Notes under the pieces: model-generated
The model's database searches: none
Seen by the model: only the letters and a program-made list of their open reading frames with translations
What the model was told of the DNA's origin: nothing
Made by a program: the position numbers and the translations under genes
Source: Pseudomonas fluorescens HK44
Lineage (GTDB): Bacteria > Pseudomonadota > Gammaproteobacteria > Pseudomonadales > Pseudomonadaceae
Reading direction: 5' to 3'
Length of the DNA stretch: 64,000 nucleotides
Assembly (NCBI RefSeq): GCF_000217955.3
Contig: NZ_AFOY02000019.1
Location: forward strand, 124,001 to 188,000
Shown: positions 1 through 7,246 of the stretch, piece by piece
How positions within the stretch are numbered: the first letter of the stretch is position 1
Layout of the letters: every line of letters begins with the position of its first letter

Positions 1-1
1 C

Positions 2-442
2 CTTAGCCACACCGCCGATATGCTGGAAAAGCTCGGCATCCCTTATGAGGTTAAAGTGGTCTCTGCCCACCGCACCCCGGACCTGCTGTTCCAGTACGCC
101 GAAGAGGCCGAGGCCCGTGGCATCGAGGTGATTATCGCCGGTGCCGGCGGCGCGGCCCACTTGCCTGGCATGTGTGCGGCCAAGACCCACCTGCCGGTGC
201 TGGGCGTGCCGGTCCAGTCGTCGATGCTCTCGGGTGTCGATTCGCTGCTGTCGATCGTGCAGATGCCTGCGGGCATCCCGGTCGCTACCCTGGCCATCGG
301 CAAGGCCGGCGCGATCAACGCAGCCCTGCTCTCGGCGAGTATCCTGGGCGCCAAGCATCCGCAATTCCACGCGGTGCTGAAAACCTTCCGTGCTGAGCAG
401 ACAGACAGCGTCCTGGACAATCCAGACCCACGCATCGCCTGA
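2..442 (+). CDS. purE: PurE, N5-carboxyaminoimidazole ribonucleotide mutase (5' end outside window)
   Basis: Moves the carboxyl group of N5-CAIR to make 4-carboxy-AIR in cytoplasmic purine synthesis. The frame is already open at base 2 and in frame with the first visible Met at 20, so the N-terminus (normally about 16 more residues) lies outside the window. Visible family motifs are SAHRTP near the start, the GAGGAAHLPGM active-site loop and GVPVQSS. The stop is 11 bases before the purK ATG, so purE and purK form an operon. The product supplies the enzyme that follows PurK. Confidence 0.97.
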   Translation, partial: LSHTADMLEKLGIPYEVKVVSAHRTPDLLFQYAEEAEARGIEVIIAGAGGAAHLPGMCAAKTHLPVLGVPVQSSMLSGVDSLLSIVQMPAGIPVATLAIGKAGAINAALLSASILGAKHPQFHAVLKTFRAEQTDSVLDNPDPRIA

Positions 443-453
443 GGTTGTTGACG

Positions 454-1536
454 ATGAAGATCGGTGTAATCGGTGGCGGCCAGTTGGGTCGCATGTTGGC
501 CCTGGCAGGTACGCCGCTGGGAATGAACTTCGCTTTTCTGGACCCCGCGCCGGATGCCTGTGCAGCCGCGCTGGGTGAACACCTGCGGGCCGATTACGGC
601 GATCAGGATCACCTGCGTCAGTTGGCCGATGAAGTGGATCTGGTGACCTTCGAGTTCGAAAGCGTCCCGGCGGAAACCGTGGCCTTCCTGTCGCAATTCG
701 TTCCGGTTTACCCGAGTGCCGAAGCGCTGCGCATCGCCCGCGATCGCTGGTTCGAAAAGAGCCTGTTCAAGGACCTGGGCATTCCGACTCCGGCCTTCGC
801 CGATATCCACTCGCAAGCCGACCTGGAGGCAGCGGTAGCCACCATCGGCCTGCCCGCCGTGCTGAAAACCCGCACCCTGGGTTACGACGGCAAGGGCCAG
901 AAAGTCCTGCGTACGCCGGCTGATGTGATTGGTACCTTCGCCGAGCTGGGTAGCGTGGCCTGTTTGCTGGAAGGCTTCGTGCCGTTCACCGGTGAAGTTT
1001 CGCTGATTGCCGTGCGCGCTCGCGATGGCGAAACGAAGTTCTATCCGCTGGTCCACAACACCCACGACAGCGGCATTCTCAAGTTGTCCGTGGCCAGCAC
1101 CGACCACCCGTTGCAAGCCCTGGCCGAGGATTACTCCAGCCGTGTGCTCAAGCAGCTGGATTACGTCGGCGTGATGGCGTTCGAGTTCTTTGAAGTCGAC
1201 GGTGGCCTCAAGGCCAATGAAATTGCCCCGCGCGTACACAATTCCGGGCACTGGACCACCGAAGGTGCCGAGTGCAGCCAGTTCGAAAACCACCTGCGCG
1301 CTGTTGCCGGCCTGCCGTTGGGTTCGACCGCCAAGGTCGGCGAGAGCGCGATGCTCAACTTCATCGGCGTTGTCCCGCCGGTCGAGAAGGTCATCGCCAT
1401 CGCCGATTGCCATTTGCACCACTACGGCAAGGCGTTCAAGGTCGGCCGCAAGGTCGGTCACGCCAACCTGCGTTGCGCCGACAGGGAGACGCTTGCGCAG
1501 CAGATCCTCAAGGTCGAAGCACTGATCGCCGAATAG
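454..1536 (+). CDS. purK: PurK, N5-carboxyaminoimidazole ribonucleotide synthase
   Basis: ATP-grasp enzyme making N5-CAIR from AIR, bicarbonate and ATP; PurE uses the product. About 360 residues, normal for the family. The N-terminus has the GVIGGGQLGRML nucleotide fold, the middle the ATP-grasp stretch KTRTLGYDGKGQ, and later NEIAPRVHNSGHWT, which carries metal and substrate residues. An upstream TTG at 445 extends the frame by three codons. I chose the ATG at 454 because GAGG (441-444) sits 9 bases ahead of it. Confidence 0.97.
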   Translation: MKIGVIGGGQLGRMLALAGTPLGMNFAFLDPAPDACAAALGEHLRADYGDQDHLRQLADEVDLVTFEFESVPAETVAFLSQFVPVYPSAEALRIARDRWFEKSLFKDLGIPTPAFADIHSQADLEAAVATIGLPAVLKTRTLGYDGKGQKVLRTPADVIGTFAELGSVACLLEGFVPFTGEVSLIAVRARDGETKFYPLVHNTHDSGILKLSVASTDHPLQALAEDYSSRVLKQLDYVGVMAFEFFEVDGGLKANEIAPRVHNSGHWTTEGAECSQFENHLRAVAGLPLGSTAKVGESAMLNFIGVVPPVEKVIAIADCHLHHYGKAFKVGRKVGHANLRCADRETLAQQILKVEALIAE

Positions 1537-1588
1537 TTTCATCTGGCAACGACGGAACCTTCGGTCGCCGCCGTTCTCTGATGGCAGG

Positions 1589-1616
1589 ATGCCAAAGTCT
1601 GACTAGGCTTTGGCAT
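1589..1616. repeat. 9-bp inverted repeat between purK and the GlsB-family gene
   Basis: Perfect arms ATGCCAAAG and CTTTGGCAT around a 10-base loop. There is no T-run on either side, so it is a weak terminator candidate. It could equally be an operator for the small stress gene that starts 31 bases downstream. Confidence 0.5.
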
Positions 1617-1647
1617 ATCCAGTCCAGTTCATTCAGAGGGAAACGCC

Positions 1648-1896
1648 ATGCACATTATTGGAACCATCTTCATCGGATTGATTGTTGGCCTGCTGGCTCG
1701 TTTCCTGAAGCCAGGTGACGACAGCATGGGCTGGATCATGACCATTGTGCTCGGCATCGGCGGTTCGCTGGCGGCCACGTACGGCGGCCAGGCGCTGGGT
1801 ATCTATCAGGCTGGCCAAGGTGCAGGCTTCATCGGTGCACTGGTGGGTGCGATCATCCTGTTGGTGATCTACGGTCTGATCAAGAAAAACACCTGA
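1648..1896 (+). CDS. GlsB/YeaQ/YmgE family small stress membrane protein
   Basis: 82 residues, nearly all hydrophobic, with three probable membrane helices rich in glycine. This matches the transglycosylase-associated (YeaQ/YmgE/GlsB) family of inner-membrane stress proteins, whose molecular role is not established. AGAGGG precedes the ATG at a good distance. The gene is alone, followed by a hairpin at 1909-1939. The family call is confident; the function is not. Confidence 0.88.
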   Translation: MHIIGTIFIGLIVGLLARFLKPGDDSMGWIMTIVLGIGGSLAATYGGQALGIYQAGQGAGFIGALVGAIILLVIYGLIKKNT

Positions 1897-1908
1897 CTCA
1901 AGCGACAA

Positions 1909-1939
1909 AGCCCTCTCTGCCGCACGGGCGGAGGGGGCT
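1909..1939 (+). terminator. GC-rich hairpin, probable terminator of the GlsB-family gene
   Basis: A roughly 13-bp stem (AGCCCTCTCTGCC against GGCGGAGGGGGCT, with mismatches) begins 12 bases after the stop codon. The U-run usual for intrinsic terminators is missing, so termination is inferred from position and stem strength only. Confidence 0.5.
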
Positions 1940-1983
1940 AGAATGCTCGACGACTTACTGACTCCCCTTTGCCGAGCACATTC

Positions 1984-2520
1984 ATGCGCCGTCTTCTGCT
2001 GACTCTCCTATTGCTGGGCACTGGCCTGGCTCATGCCGGCGAACTGCCGGAAACCGACTGGCTCGAACTGATGCCCAAGTCGGATCAGAAAGCCCTCGAG
2101 GCCATGCCTGAAATCGACCACAACTCGCCCGAAGCCAACGGCACCTTTACCGACAAAGGTGGCTTGAAGCAGAGCAAGGGCTTGCCGGCGGTGATGTATT
2201 CGACCAAAACCGTGGCGTCGATGAACGACAAGAACATCCGCATCGGCGGGTATCCCGTGCCGCTGGAAACCGACGCCAAGGGTCGCAGCACGCTGTTCTT
2301 CCTGGTGCCGTACCCAGGCGCCTGCATCCACGTGCCGCCACCACCGCCTAACCAGTTGGTGCTGGTGCGCTATCCGAAGGGCTTGAAGCTGGACGATATC
2401 TACACACCGCTGTGGGTTACCGGCACGCTGAAGATCGAGAAGGTCAACAACGACCTGGCCGATGCGGCGTATGCGCTGGATGCGGCGAAAGTGCGGGCGG
2501 TCAAAGAGTCGGATCTGTAA
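1984..2520 (+). CDS. DUF3299 family secreted protein
   Basis: About 178 residues starting MRRLLLTLLLLGTGLAHA, a clear signal peptide, so the mature protein should be periplasmic. The body contains IRIGGYPVPLE, FFLVPYPGACIHVPPPPPNQ and WVTGTLK, the features I associate with DUF3299. In some genomes such proteins sit near ABC exporters, but no exporter is present here. A TTG at 1969 extends the frame, but the signal peptide fits the ATG at 1984. No biochemical function can be assigned. Confidence 0.85.
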   Translation: MRRLLLTLLLLGTGLAHAGELPETDWLELMPKSDQKALEAMPEIDHNSPEANGTFTDKGGLKQSKGLPAVMYSTKTVASMNDKNIRIGGYPVPLETDAKGRSTLFFLVPYPGACIHVPPPPPNQLVLVRYPKGLKLDDIYTPLWVTGTLKIEKVNNDLADAAYALDAAKVRAVKESDL

Positions 2521-2543
2521 GGTCTGGAGTTCTGCACAAGACC

Positions 2544-2676
2544 TGTGGCGAGGGAGCTTGCTCCCGCTGGACTGCGCAGCAGTCCCAACACCAGCAATCG
2601 AGTTCTGACAGGCAGAACCCATTGCCTGGTTTTACGACCGCTTCGCGGCCGAGCGGGAGCAAGCTCCCTCGCCACA
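2544..2676. repeat. REP pair, family 2 (GTGGCGAGGGAGCTTGCTCCC type)
   Basis: Two copies of a palindromic repeat in inverted orientation: TGTGGCGAGGGAGCTTGCTC at the left and its reverse complement at the right. The space between holds smaller self-complementary segments, such as GACCGCTTCGCGGCCG. It fills the gap between the convergent DUF3299 and mutarotase genes. This REPIN-like layout is typical of fluorescens-group genomes. Confidence 0.9.
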
Positions 2677-2693
2677 GTTGATCGTAGTGTTGC

Positions 2694-3593
2694 TTATAGA
2701 GGTTTGCTGGCGATGCTCACACCCAGCGTATGACTCGCCCCCGGTGCCAGGGTCACGACGTCATCCATCACATTCGCCGTTTCGATGCACAGCATGCGCT
2801 GCCAGCCGTCGTCGGCCATGTCACTGAATTGCGCTGCCCGCGCGATCCACGGATTCCAGATCACCGCCGAGCGCGAGCCGCTGCCGGTCAGCTCGATACG
2901 CCGTTCCCAGGCAGGATCGACGATACTCAATTGTGCCGGTGTATTCAGGTAGATCCGGTCGGTCTCCCCGGCAAAACGCAGGTCGCCGGTTTGAGTGACG
3001 GTTTTCCAGTTATCCAGGGTTTCGATGTAGCTCAGCCCGTCCAGGCCTTCAACGTGCACGTTGCGTACGTCGCTGACTGCGAAGTAGCTGTGCAACGCCT
3101 GGCTGATGGTGACGGGGGTACTGCCCTGGTTTTGGCTGGTCAGGTTGATATGCAGCTGCTCATCCAGGCGAATGCTCAGTTTCAGATCCACCGTATACGG
3201 CCAACCCGGCAAGCCACCTTCGAGGTAGGGCAGGACGAACTCGACCTTCAGGCTTTCGCCTTCGGCTTCAATCGCGCCCAGCTCCCAGTCCATCGCCCGC
3301 ACCAGCCCATGGGCGGTAGCGGGTTGATCGCTGATGCGCATCGCCTGAACGCTCGGCGGGTTACGGTCCAGATTGCCAAACCACGGCCAGCACACGGGAA
3401 CGCCTGCACGGATGCTCTTGCCGGTTTTGAACACCGCCTCATCATTGAGCCAGATCAGCGGCGGTTGCCCGGCCAGTTGATAGCTGAGGATGTGCGCACC
3501 TTGCTGGGCCACCAGCAATTCGGCCTGACCGTGGCGAATGCGCCAGCAGTTCAGTTCATCCAGTTTCACGGCTTCAACGTTGGGAGTCGGCAT
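2694..3593 (-). CDS. D-hexose-6-phosphate mutarotase (aldose 1-epimerase family)
   Basis: YeaD-like enzyme that interconverts anomers of hexose 6-phosphates in the cytoplasm. About 299 residues. Family features include QQGAHILSYQ near the N-terminus, the GVPVCWPWFG signature, the ATAHGLVR segment with the catalytic His, and a LHSYFAVSD segment carrying the second His. The frame runs upstream to 3626, but MPTPNVEAVKL at 3593 is the likely start. Single gene, convergent with the DUF3299 gene across a REP pair. Confidence 0.92.
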   Translation of the reverse strand: MPTPNVEAVKLDELNCWRIRHGQAELLVAQQGAHILSYQLAGQPPLIWLNDEAVFKTGKSIRAGVPVCWPWFGNLDRNPPSVQAMRISDQPATAHGLVRAMDWELGAIEAEGESLKVEFVLPYLEGGLPGWPYTVDLKLSIRLDEQLHINLTSQNQGSTPVTISQALHSYFAVSDVRNVHVEGLDGLSYIETLDNWKTVTQTGDLRFAGETDRIYLNTPAQLSIVDPAWERRIELTGSGSRSAVIWNPWIARAAQFSDMADDGWQRMLCIETANVMDDVVTLAPGASHTLGVSIASKPL

Positions 3594-3666
3594 GTTGCAC
3601 ATCTCGTTCAGGATCAATGACGTCAATGGACCGTAAAACGGCCGCCGGGTTTAACGCTCGCCCGGT

Positions 3667-4071
3667 TTAACGAGCTCTGGGCGGAACCGAGCGGGTGCGG
3701 CCGCTGCCATCGATGGCGACGAACACAAACACCGCCTCGGTGACTTTACGCCATTCGCTGGACAGCGGATCGTCACTCCAGACCTCGACCATCATCTTGA
3801 TCGAGCTACGACCGATTTCCGTTGCCTGAGTATAGAAGGACAGCTGCGCGCCCACGGCAACCGGCACCAGGAAGGCCATGCGATCGATCGCCACGGTGGC
3901 GACGCGTCCGCCCGCGACCTTGCTGGCCATCGCCGTACCGGCCAAATCCATCTGAGACACCAGCCAGCCGCCGAAAATATCGCCAAAGCCGTTGGTTTCG
4001 CGGGGAAGCGCGGTGATTTGCAGGGCCAGATCGCCTTGCGGAATAGGATCTTCTTGTTCGAGCTCTATCAT
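3667..4071 (-). CDS. Acyl-CoA thioesterase, hotdog fold (YciA-like)
   Basis: About 134 residues, one hotdog domain hydrolysing acyl-CoA thioesters. The recognisable core is the stretch containing NGFGDIFGGWLVSQMDLAG, where the Asp and neighbouring Gly are the usual active-site loop, followed by VATVAIDRMAFLVPV. The open frame extends to 4239, but those extra residues are not hotdog-like. The ATG at 4071 has AGAGG upstream. Divergent from the symporter at 4437. The substrate range cannot be read from sequence. Confidence 0.9.
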   Translation of the reverse strand: MIELEQEDPIPQGDLALQITALPRETNGFGDIFGGWLVSQMDLAGTAMASKVAGGRVATVAIDRMAFLVPVAVGAQLSFYTQATEIGRSSIKMMVEVWSDDPLSSEWRKVTEAVFVFVAIDGSGRTRSVPPRAR

Positions 4072-4436
4072 GCCGGGGGTGCCTCTGACCCGTGACTCTT
4101 GGAATATGTAGCGGGTGAATAGCCGTCTTGGGAAAAACGATTCAGCCCCGAACATACTACGTTCGTCACGTTTTCCATAAGGCGTGCTAAAGGGAAACTC
4201 TGCGAAAGCGGCTGACAAATGCCAACGACGTTTTCGCACAGCAACCCCTTACAAGGTATTGCATGGTTGCGAGTATATCGGTCGGTAGACTCCGAGACGA
4301 CCATGGGGTTCTCATTTTGACTGCCAAATACCCGCTTTCCTGTGCTTTTTCGAACAATTTGCTATCGTGCCGAACTTGCCCAAGCCCCTGCCAGCGTTGT
4401 TGGGGTTGCGTATCCGACTATAAGAGAAGCCCTGCC

Positions 4437-5735
4437 ATGACCACCGCGCCATCGAGCATAGCGACACCTGCGCAACCTGCGCGCCCCTTGACCGGCAACG
4501 ACTACAAGACACTGTCGCTGTCCGCCTTGGGCGGCGCGCTGGAGTTTTACGATTTCATCATCTTCGTGTTCTTCGCCACGGTCGTCGGCAAGTTGTTCTT
4601 CCCGGCGGATATGCCCGAGTGGCTGCGGTTGATGCAGACCTTCGGCATCTTTGCCGCCGGTTACCTGGCGCGGCCACTGGGCGGCATCGTCATGGCGCAC
4701 TTCGGCGACCTGCTGGGGCGCAAGAAAATGTTCACCCTGAGCATTTTCATGATGGCCGTACCGACACTGATCATGGGCTTGCTGCCGACATACGCGCAGA
4801 TCGGCATGTGGGCGCCGATCCTGTTGCTGTTGATGCGGGTGATCCAGGGCGCGGCGATTGGCGGTGAAGTGCCGGGGGCCTGGGTATTCGTTTCAGAACA
4901 CGTGCCGCAGCGGCATATTGGCTACGCCTGCGGCACGCTGACGTGCGGCCTGACCGCCGGCATCCTGCTCGGCTCGCTGGTCGCCACCGCAATCAACAGC
5001 ATCTACTCCTCCGAACAAGTGACTGATTACGCCTGGCGGATCCCGTTCCTGCTCGGTGGCGTGTTTGGCCTGTTCTCGGTCTACCTGCGCCGTTGGCTGC
5101 ACGAAACGCCGGTGTTCGCCGAGCTGCAACTGCGCAAGGCGCTGGCAGAAGAAGTGCCGCTGCGTGCGGTACTGCGTGACCATCGCGGCGCCATCGCCAT
5201 CTCGATGCTGCTGACCTGGCTGCTGTCGGCCGGGGTCATTGTGGTCATTTTGATGACCCCGACCGTGCTGCAAACCATTTATCACTTCTCGGCCACGACT
5301 GCGCTACAAGCCAATAGCGTGGCCATCGTGTGCCTGAGCCTGGGTTGTGTGATCTGCGGCGCGCTGGCGGATCGCTTCGGCGCTGGCCGGGTGTTCGTGT
5401 TTGGCAGTGCAGCGCTGCTGGCGACGTCCTGGACCTTCTACCACAGCCTGTTCAATCACCCCGACTGGCTATTCCCGCTGTACGCGCTGACCGGCCTGTT
5501 CGTCGGCACCATCGGCGCGGTGCCATTCGTGATGGTCAAGGCGTTCCCGGCCGTGGTGCGCTTCAGCGGCCTGTCGTTTTCCTACAACCTGGCCTACGCG
5601 ATCTTCGGCGGCCTGACCCCGATGGTCGTGACCCTGCTGCTCAAGGAAAGCCCGATGGGGCCTGCCTACTACGTGGCAATCATCTGCAGTATCGGGATTC
5701 TGGTGGGGGGTTATCTCTGGAAGAGCAACCGCTAA
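4437..5735 (+). CDS. MFS transporter, metabolite:H+ symporter (MHS) type
   Basis: 432 residues with about 12 membrane helices. The N-terminal segment with GALEFYDF, the loop GDLLGRKKMF and the RVIQGAAIGGEVPGAW motif are typical of the metabolite/H+ symporter branch (citrate, proline/betaine, dicarboxylates). A long non-homologous frame precedes it. The ATG at 4437 follows AAGAGAAG. The substrate is unknown; an organic acid is the most likely guess from family. Divergent from the thioesterase gene. Confidence 0.88.
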   Translation: MTTAPSSIATPAQPARPLTGNDYKTLSLSALGGALEFYDFIIFVFFATVVGKLFFPADMPEWLRLMQTFGIFAAGYLARPLGGIVMAHFGDLLGRKKMFTLSIFMMAVPTLIMGLLPTYAQIGMWAPILLLLMRVIQGAAIGGEVPGAWVFVSEHVPQRHIGYACGTLTCGLTAGILLGSLVATAINSIYSSEQVTDYAWRIPFLLGGVFGLFSVYLRRWLHETPVFAELQLRKALAEEVPLRAVLRDHRGAIAISMLLTWLLSAGVIVVILMTPTVLQTIYHFSATTALQANSVAIVCLSLGCVICGALADRFGAGRVFVFGSAALLATSWTFYHSLFNHPDWLFPLYALTGLFVGTIGAVPFVMVKAFPAVVRFSGLSFSYNLAYAIFGGLTPMVVTLLLKESPMGPAYYVAIICSIGILVGGYLWKSNR

Positions 5736-5764
5736 GCCGACTTCTTCATCGACTGCACTGGCCT

Positions 5765-5840
5765 CATCGCGAGCAGGCTCGCTTGTACATTGGTTCTGTG
5801 TTTAGCGCAGCCCCCCTGTGGGAGCGAGCCTGCTCGCGAT
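5765..5840. repeat. REP pair, family 1 (GTGGGAGCGAGCCTGCTCGCGAT type)
   Basis: ATCGCGAGCAGGCTCGCTT at the left and GTGGGAGCGAGCCTGCTCGC at the right form an inverted pair about 75 bases long, between the symporter stop and the Pho box of pstS. Confidence 0.9.
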
Positions 5841-5881
5841 GAACGATGACGCGGTATTCCTTCAAAACGCCAAATGCTGGC

Positions 5882-5914
5882 CTTTCATCTAATTGTCATA
5901 TTCAGGTCATAGAG
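5882..5914 (+). promoter_or_regulatory. Pho box upstream of pstS (three 11-bp units)
   Basis: Three consecutive 11-base units CTTTCATCTAA, TTGTCATATTC and AGGTCATAGAG share the TGTCAT-like core at exact 11-base spacing, as expected for tandem PhoB dimers. The array ends 63 bases before the pstS ATG, fitting activation of a promoter just downstream. PhoB is encoded in this window at 18204-18893. Confidence 0.88.
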
Positions 5915-5977
5915 TGTTCACACGGCCTGCCGATACTTGGCCCCGACTTAACACACCCTATTTGCTAGGAGTAAGGC

Positions 5978-6982
5978 ATGAAACTGAAGCGTTTGATGGC
6001 GGCAATGACGTTTGTCGCTGCTGGCGTTGCAACTGCCAACGCGGTAGCCGCTGGTGTAGACCCGGCCATCCCGGCTTATACGAAAGCCACTGGTGTTTCG
6101 GGCAACCTGTCCAGCGTCGGCTCCGATACCCTGGCCAACCTCATGACCCTGTGGGCTGAGAACTACAAAAAAGAATACCCGAACGTAAACATCCAGATTC
6201 AGGCCGCTGGCTCCGCCACCGCGCCACCTGCGTTGACTGAAGGCACCTCTAACCTGGGCCCGATGAGCCGCAAGATGAAGGACACCGAACTGGCCGCCTT
6301 CGAGCAGAAGTACGGCTACAAGCCAACCGCTATCCCGGTTGCAGTGGATGCCCTGGCCGTGTTCGTGCACAAGGACAACCCGATCCAGCACCTGACCATG
6401 GAACAGGTCGACGCGATCTTCTCCTCGACTCGTCTGTGCGGCGCTAAAGAAGAAGTCAAAACCTGGGGCGACCTGGGCGTGAAAGGCGACCTGGCCAACA
6501 AGCCGGTTCAACTGTTCGGCCGTAACTCGGTATCCGGCACGTATGGCTACTTCAAAGAAGAAGCCCTGTGCAAAGGCGACTACAAACCAAACGTCAACGA
6601 ACAACCAGGCTCGGCTTCGGTCGTGCAATCGATCAGCTCTTCGCTGAACGGTATCGGTTACTCGGGCATCGGCTACAAAACTGCCAGCGTGAAGACTGTG
6701 GCTCTGGCCAAGAAAGGCAGCACTGACTTCATCGCAGACAGCGAAGAAAACGCCCTGAACGGCAAATACCCGCTGTCGCGTTTCCTCTACGTTTACGTCA
6801 ACAAAGCCCCGAACAAGCCTCTGGCCCCGCTGGAAGCCGAGTTCGTGAAACTGGTTCTGTCCAAACAGGGCCAGGAAGTTGTCGTGAAAGACGGTTACAT
6901 CCCACTGCCAGCCAAAGTTGCCGCCAAGGCACTGGCTGACCTGGGTCTGCAAGAAGGCGGCGCTGAAGTCGCAAAAAAGTAA
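5978..6982 (+). CDS. pstS: PstS, periplasmic phosphate-binding protein
   Basis: Binds inorganic phosphate in the periplasm and hands it to PstCA. 334 residues with a signal peptide (MKLKRLMAAMTFVAAGVATA, cleavage near AVAAG). The phosphate-binding loops are visible: VGSDTLANL near the start, GTSNLGPMSR, and GRNSVSGTYGYFKEEALC. This is the longer Pseudomonas-type PstS rather than the E. coli form. First gene of the pst cluster, with its own Pho box, and separated from pstC by a strong hairpin and a REP pair. That arrangement should give more PstS than permease. Confidence 0.97.
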   Translation: MKLKRLMAAMTFVAAGVATANAVAAGVDPAIPAYTKATGVSGNLSSVGSDTLANLMTLWAENYKKEYPNVNIQIQAAGSATAPPALTEGTSNLGPMSRKMKDTELAAFEQKYGYKPTAIPVAVDALAVFVHKDNPIQHLTMEQVDAIFSSTRLCGAKEEVKTWGDLGVKGDLANKPVQLFGRNSVSGTYGYFKEEALCKGDYKPNVNEQPGSASVVQSISSSLNGIGYSGIGYKTASVKTVALAKKGSTDFIADSEENALNGKYPLSRFLYVYVNKAPNKPLAPLEAEFVKLVLSKQGQEVVVKDGYIPLPAKVAAKALADLGLQEGGAEVAKK

Positions 6983-6989
6983 CACCGTA

Positions 6990-7011
6990 GGTCCGGGGTT
7001 CGCCCCGGACC
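6990..7011 (+). terminator. Stable UUCG hairpin after pstS
   Basis: GGTCCGGGG TTCG CCCCGGACC is a perfect 9-bp stem closed by a UUCG-type tetraloop, 8 bases after the pstS stop. There is no U-run, so it more likely blocks 3' exonucleases and stabilises pstS mRNA, with partial termination possible. Confidence 0.75.
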
Positions 7012-7012
7012 C

Positions 7013-7101
7013 GTAGGAGCAAGGCTTGCCCGCGATGGCGTCGGCACATTCAACAAAGATGTGACCGACAAACCGCAATCGCGAGCAAGCTTAGCTCCTA
7101 C
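7013..7101. repeat. REP pair, family 3 (GTAGGAGCAAGGCTTGCCCGCGAT type)
   Basis: GTAGGAGCAAGGCTTGCCCG at the left and an imperfect reverse-complement copy, ATCGCGAGCAAGCTTAGCTC, at the right. It lies inside the pst cluster between pstS and the pstC Pho box. Confidence 0.85.
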
Positions 7102-7206
7102 AAAGGTTGAGGCTTGCTGCGGTGACAACGCCGCTTGCAAGCCTACCTCCCAATTTTCCAGTCCGCTGCCAGTTCACACGGGCGGCGGATTTGTTGCGTC
7201 ACTGCA

Positions 7207-7228
7207 TTGTCATCTTTCTGTCATACAG
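7207..7228 (+). promoter_or_regulatory. Second Pho box, upstream of pstC
   Basis: TTGTCATCTTT followed directly by CTGTCATACAG is a near-perfect two-unit Pho box ending 18 bases before the pstC ATG at 7247. The permease genes can therefore be transcribed separately from pstS. Confidence 0.87.
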
Positions 7229-7246
7229 GATCGCTAGGGTGTGCGC

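Noticed and set aside
43..1542. 499-codon open frame opposite purE-purK
   Set aside because: Crosses two genes of the purine operon on the other strand with no domain of its own.
2544..2676. Whether the inverted REP pairs could be CRISPR repeats or IS ends
   Set aside because: The copies occur as inverted pairs, not regularly spaced direct repeats, with no cas genes, transposase or target duplications.
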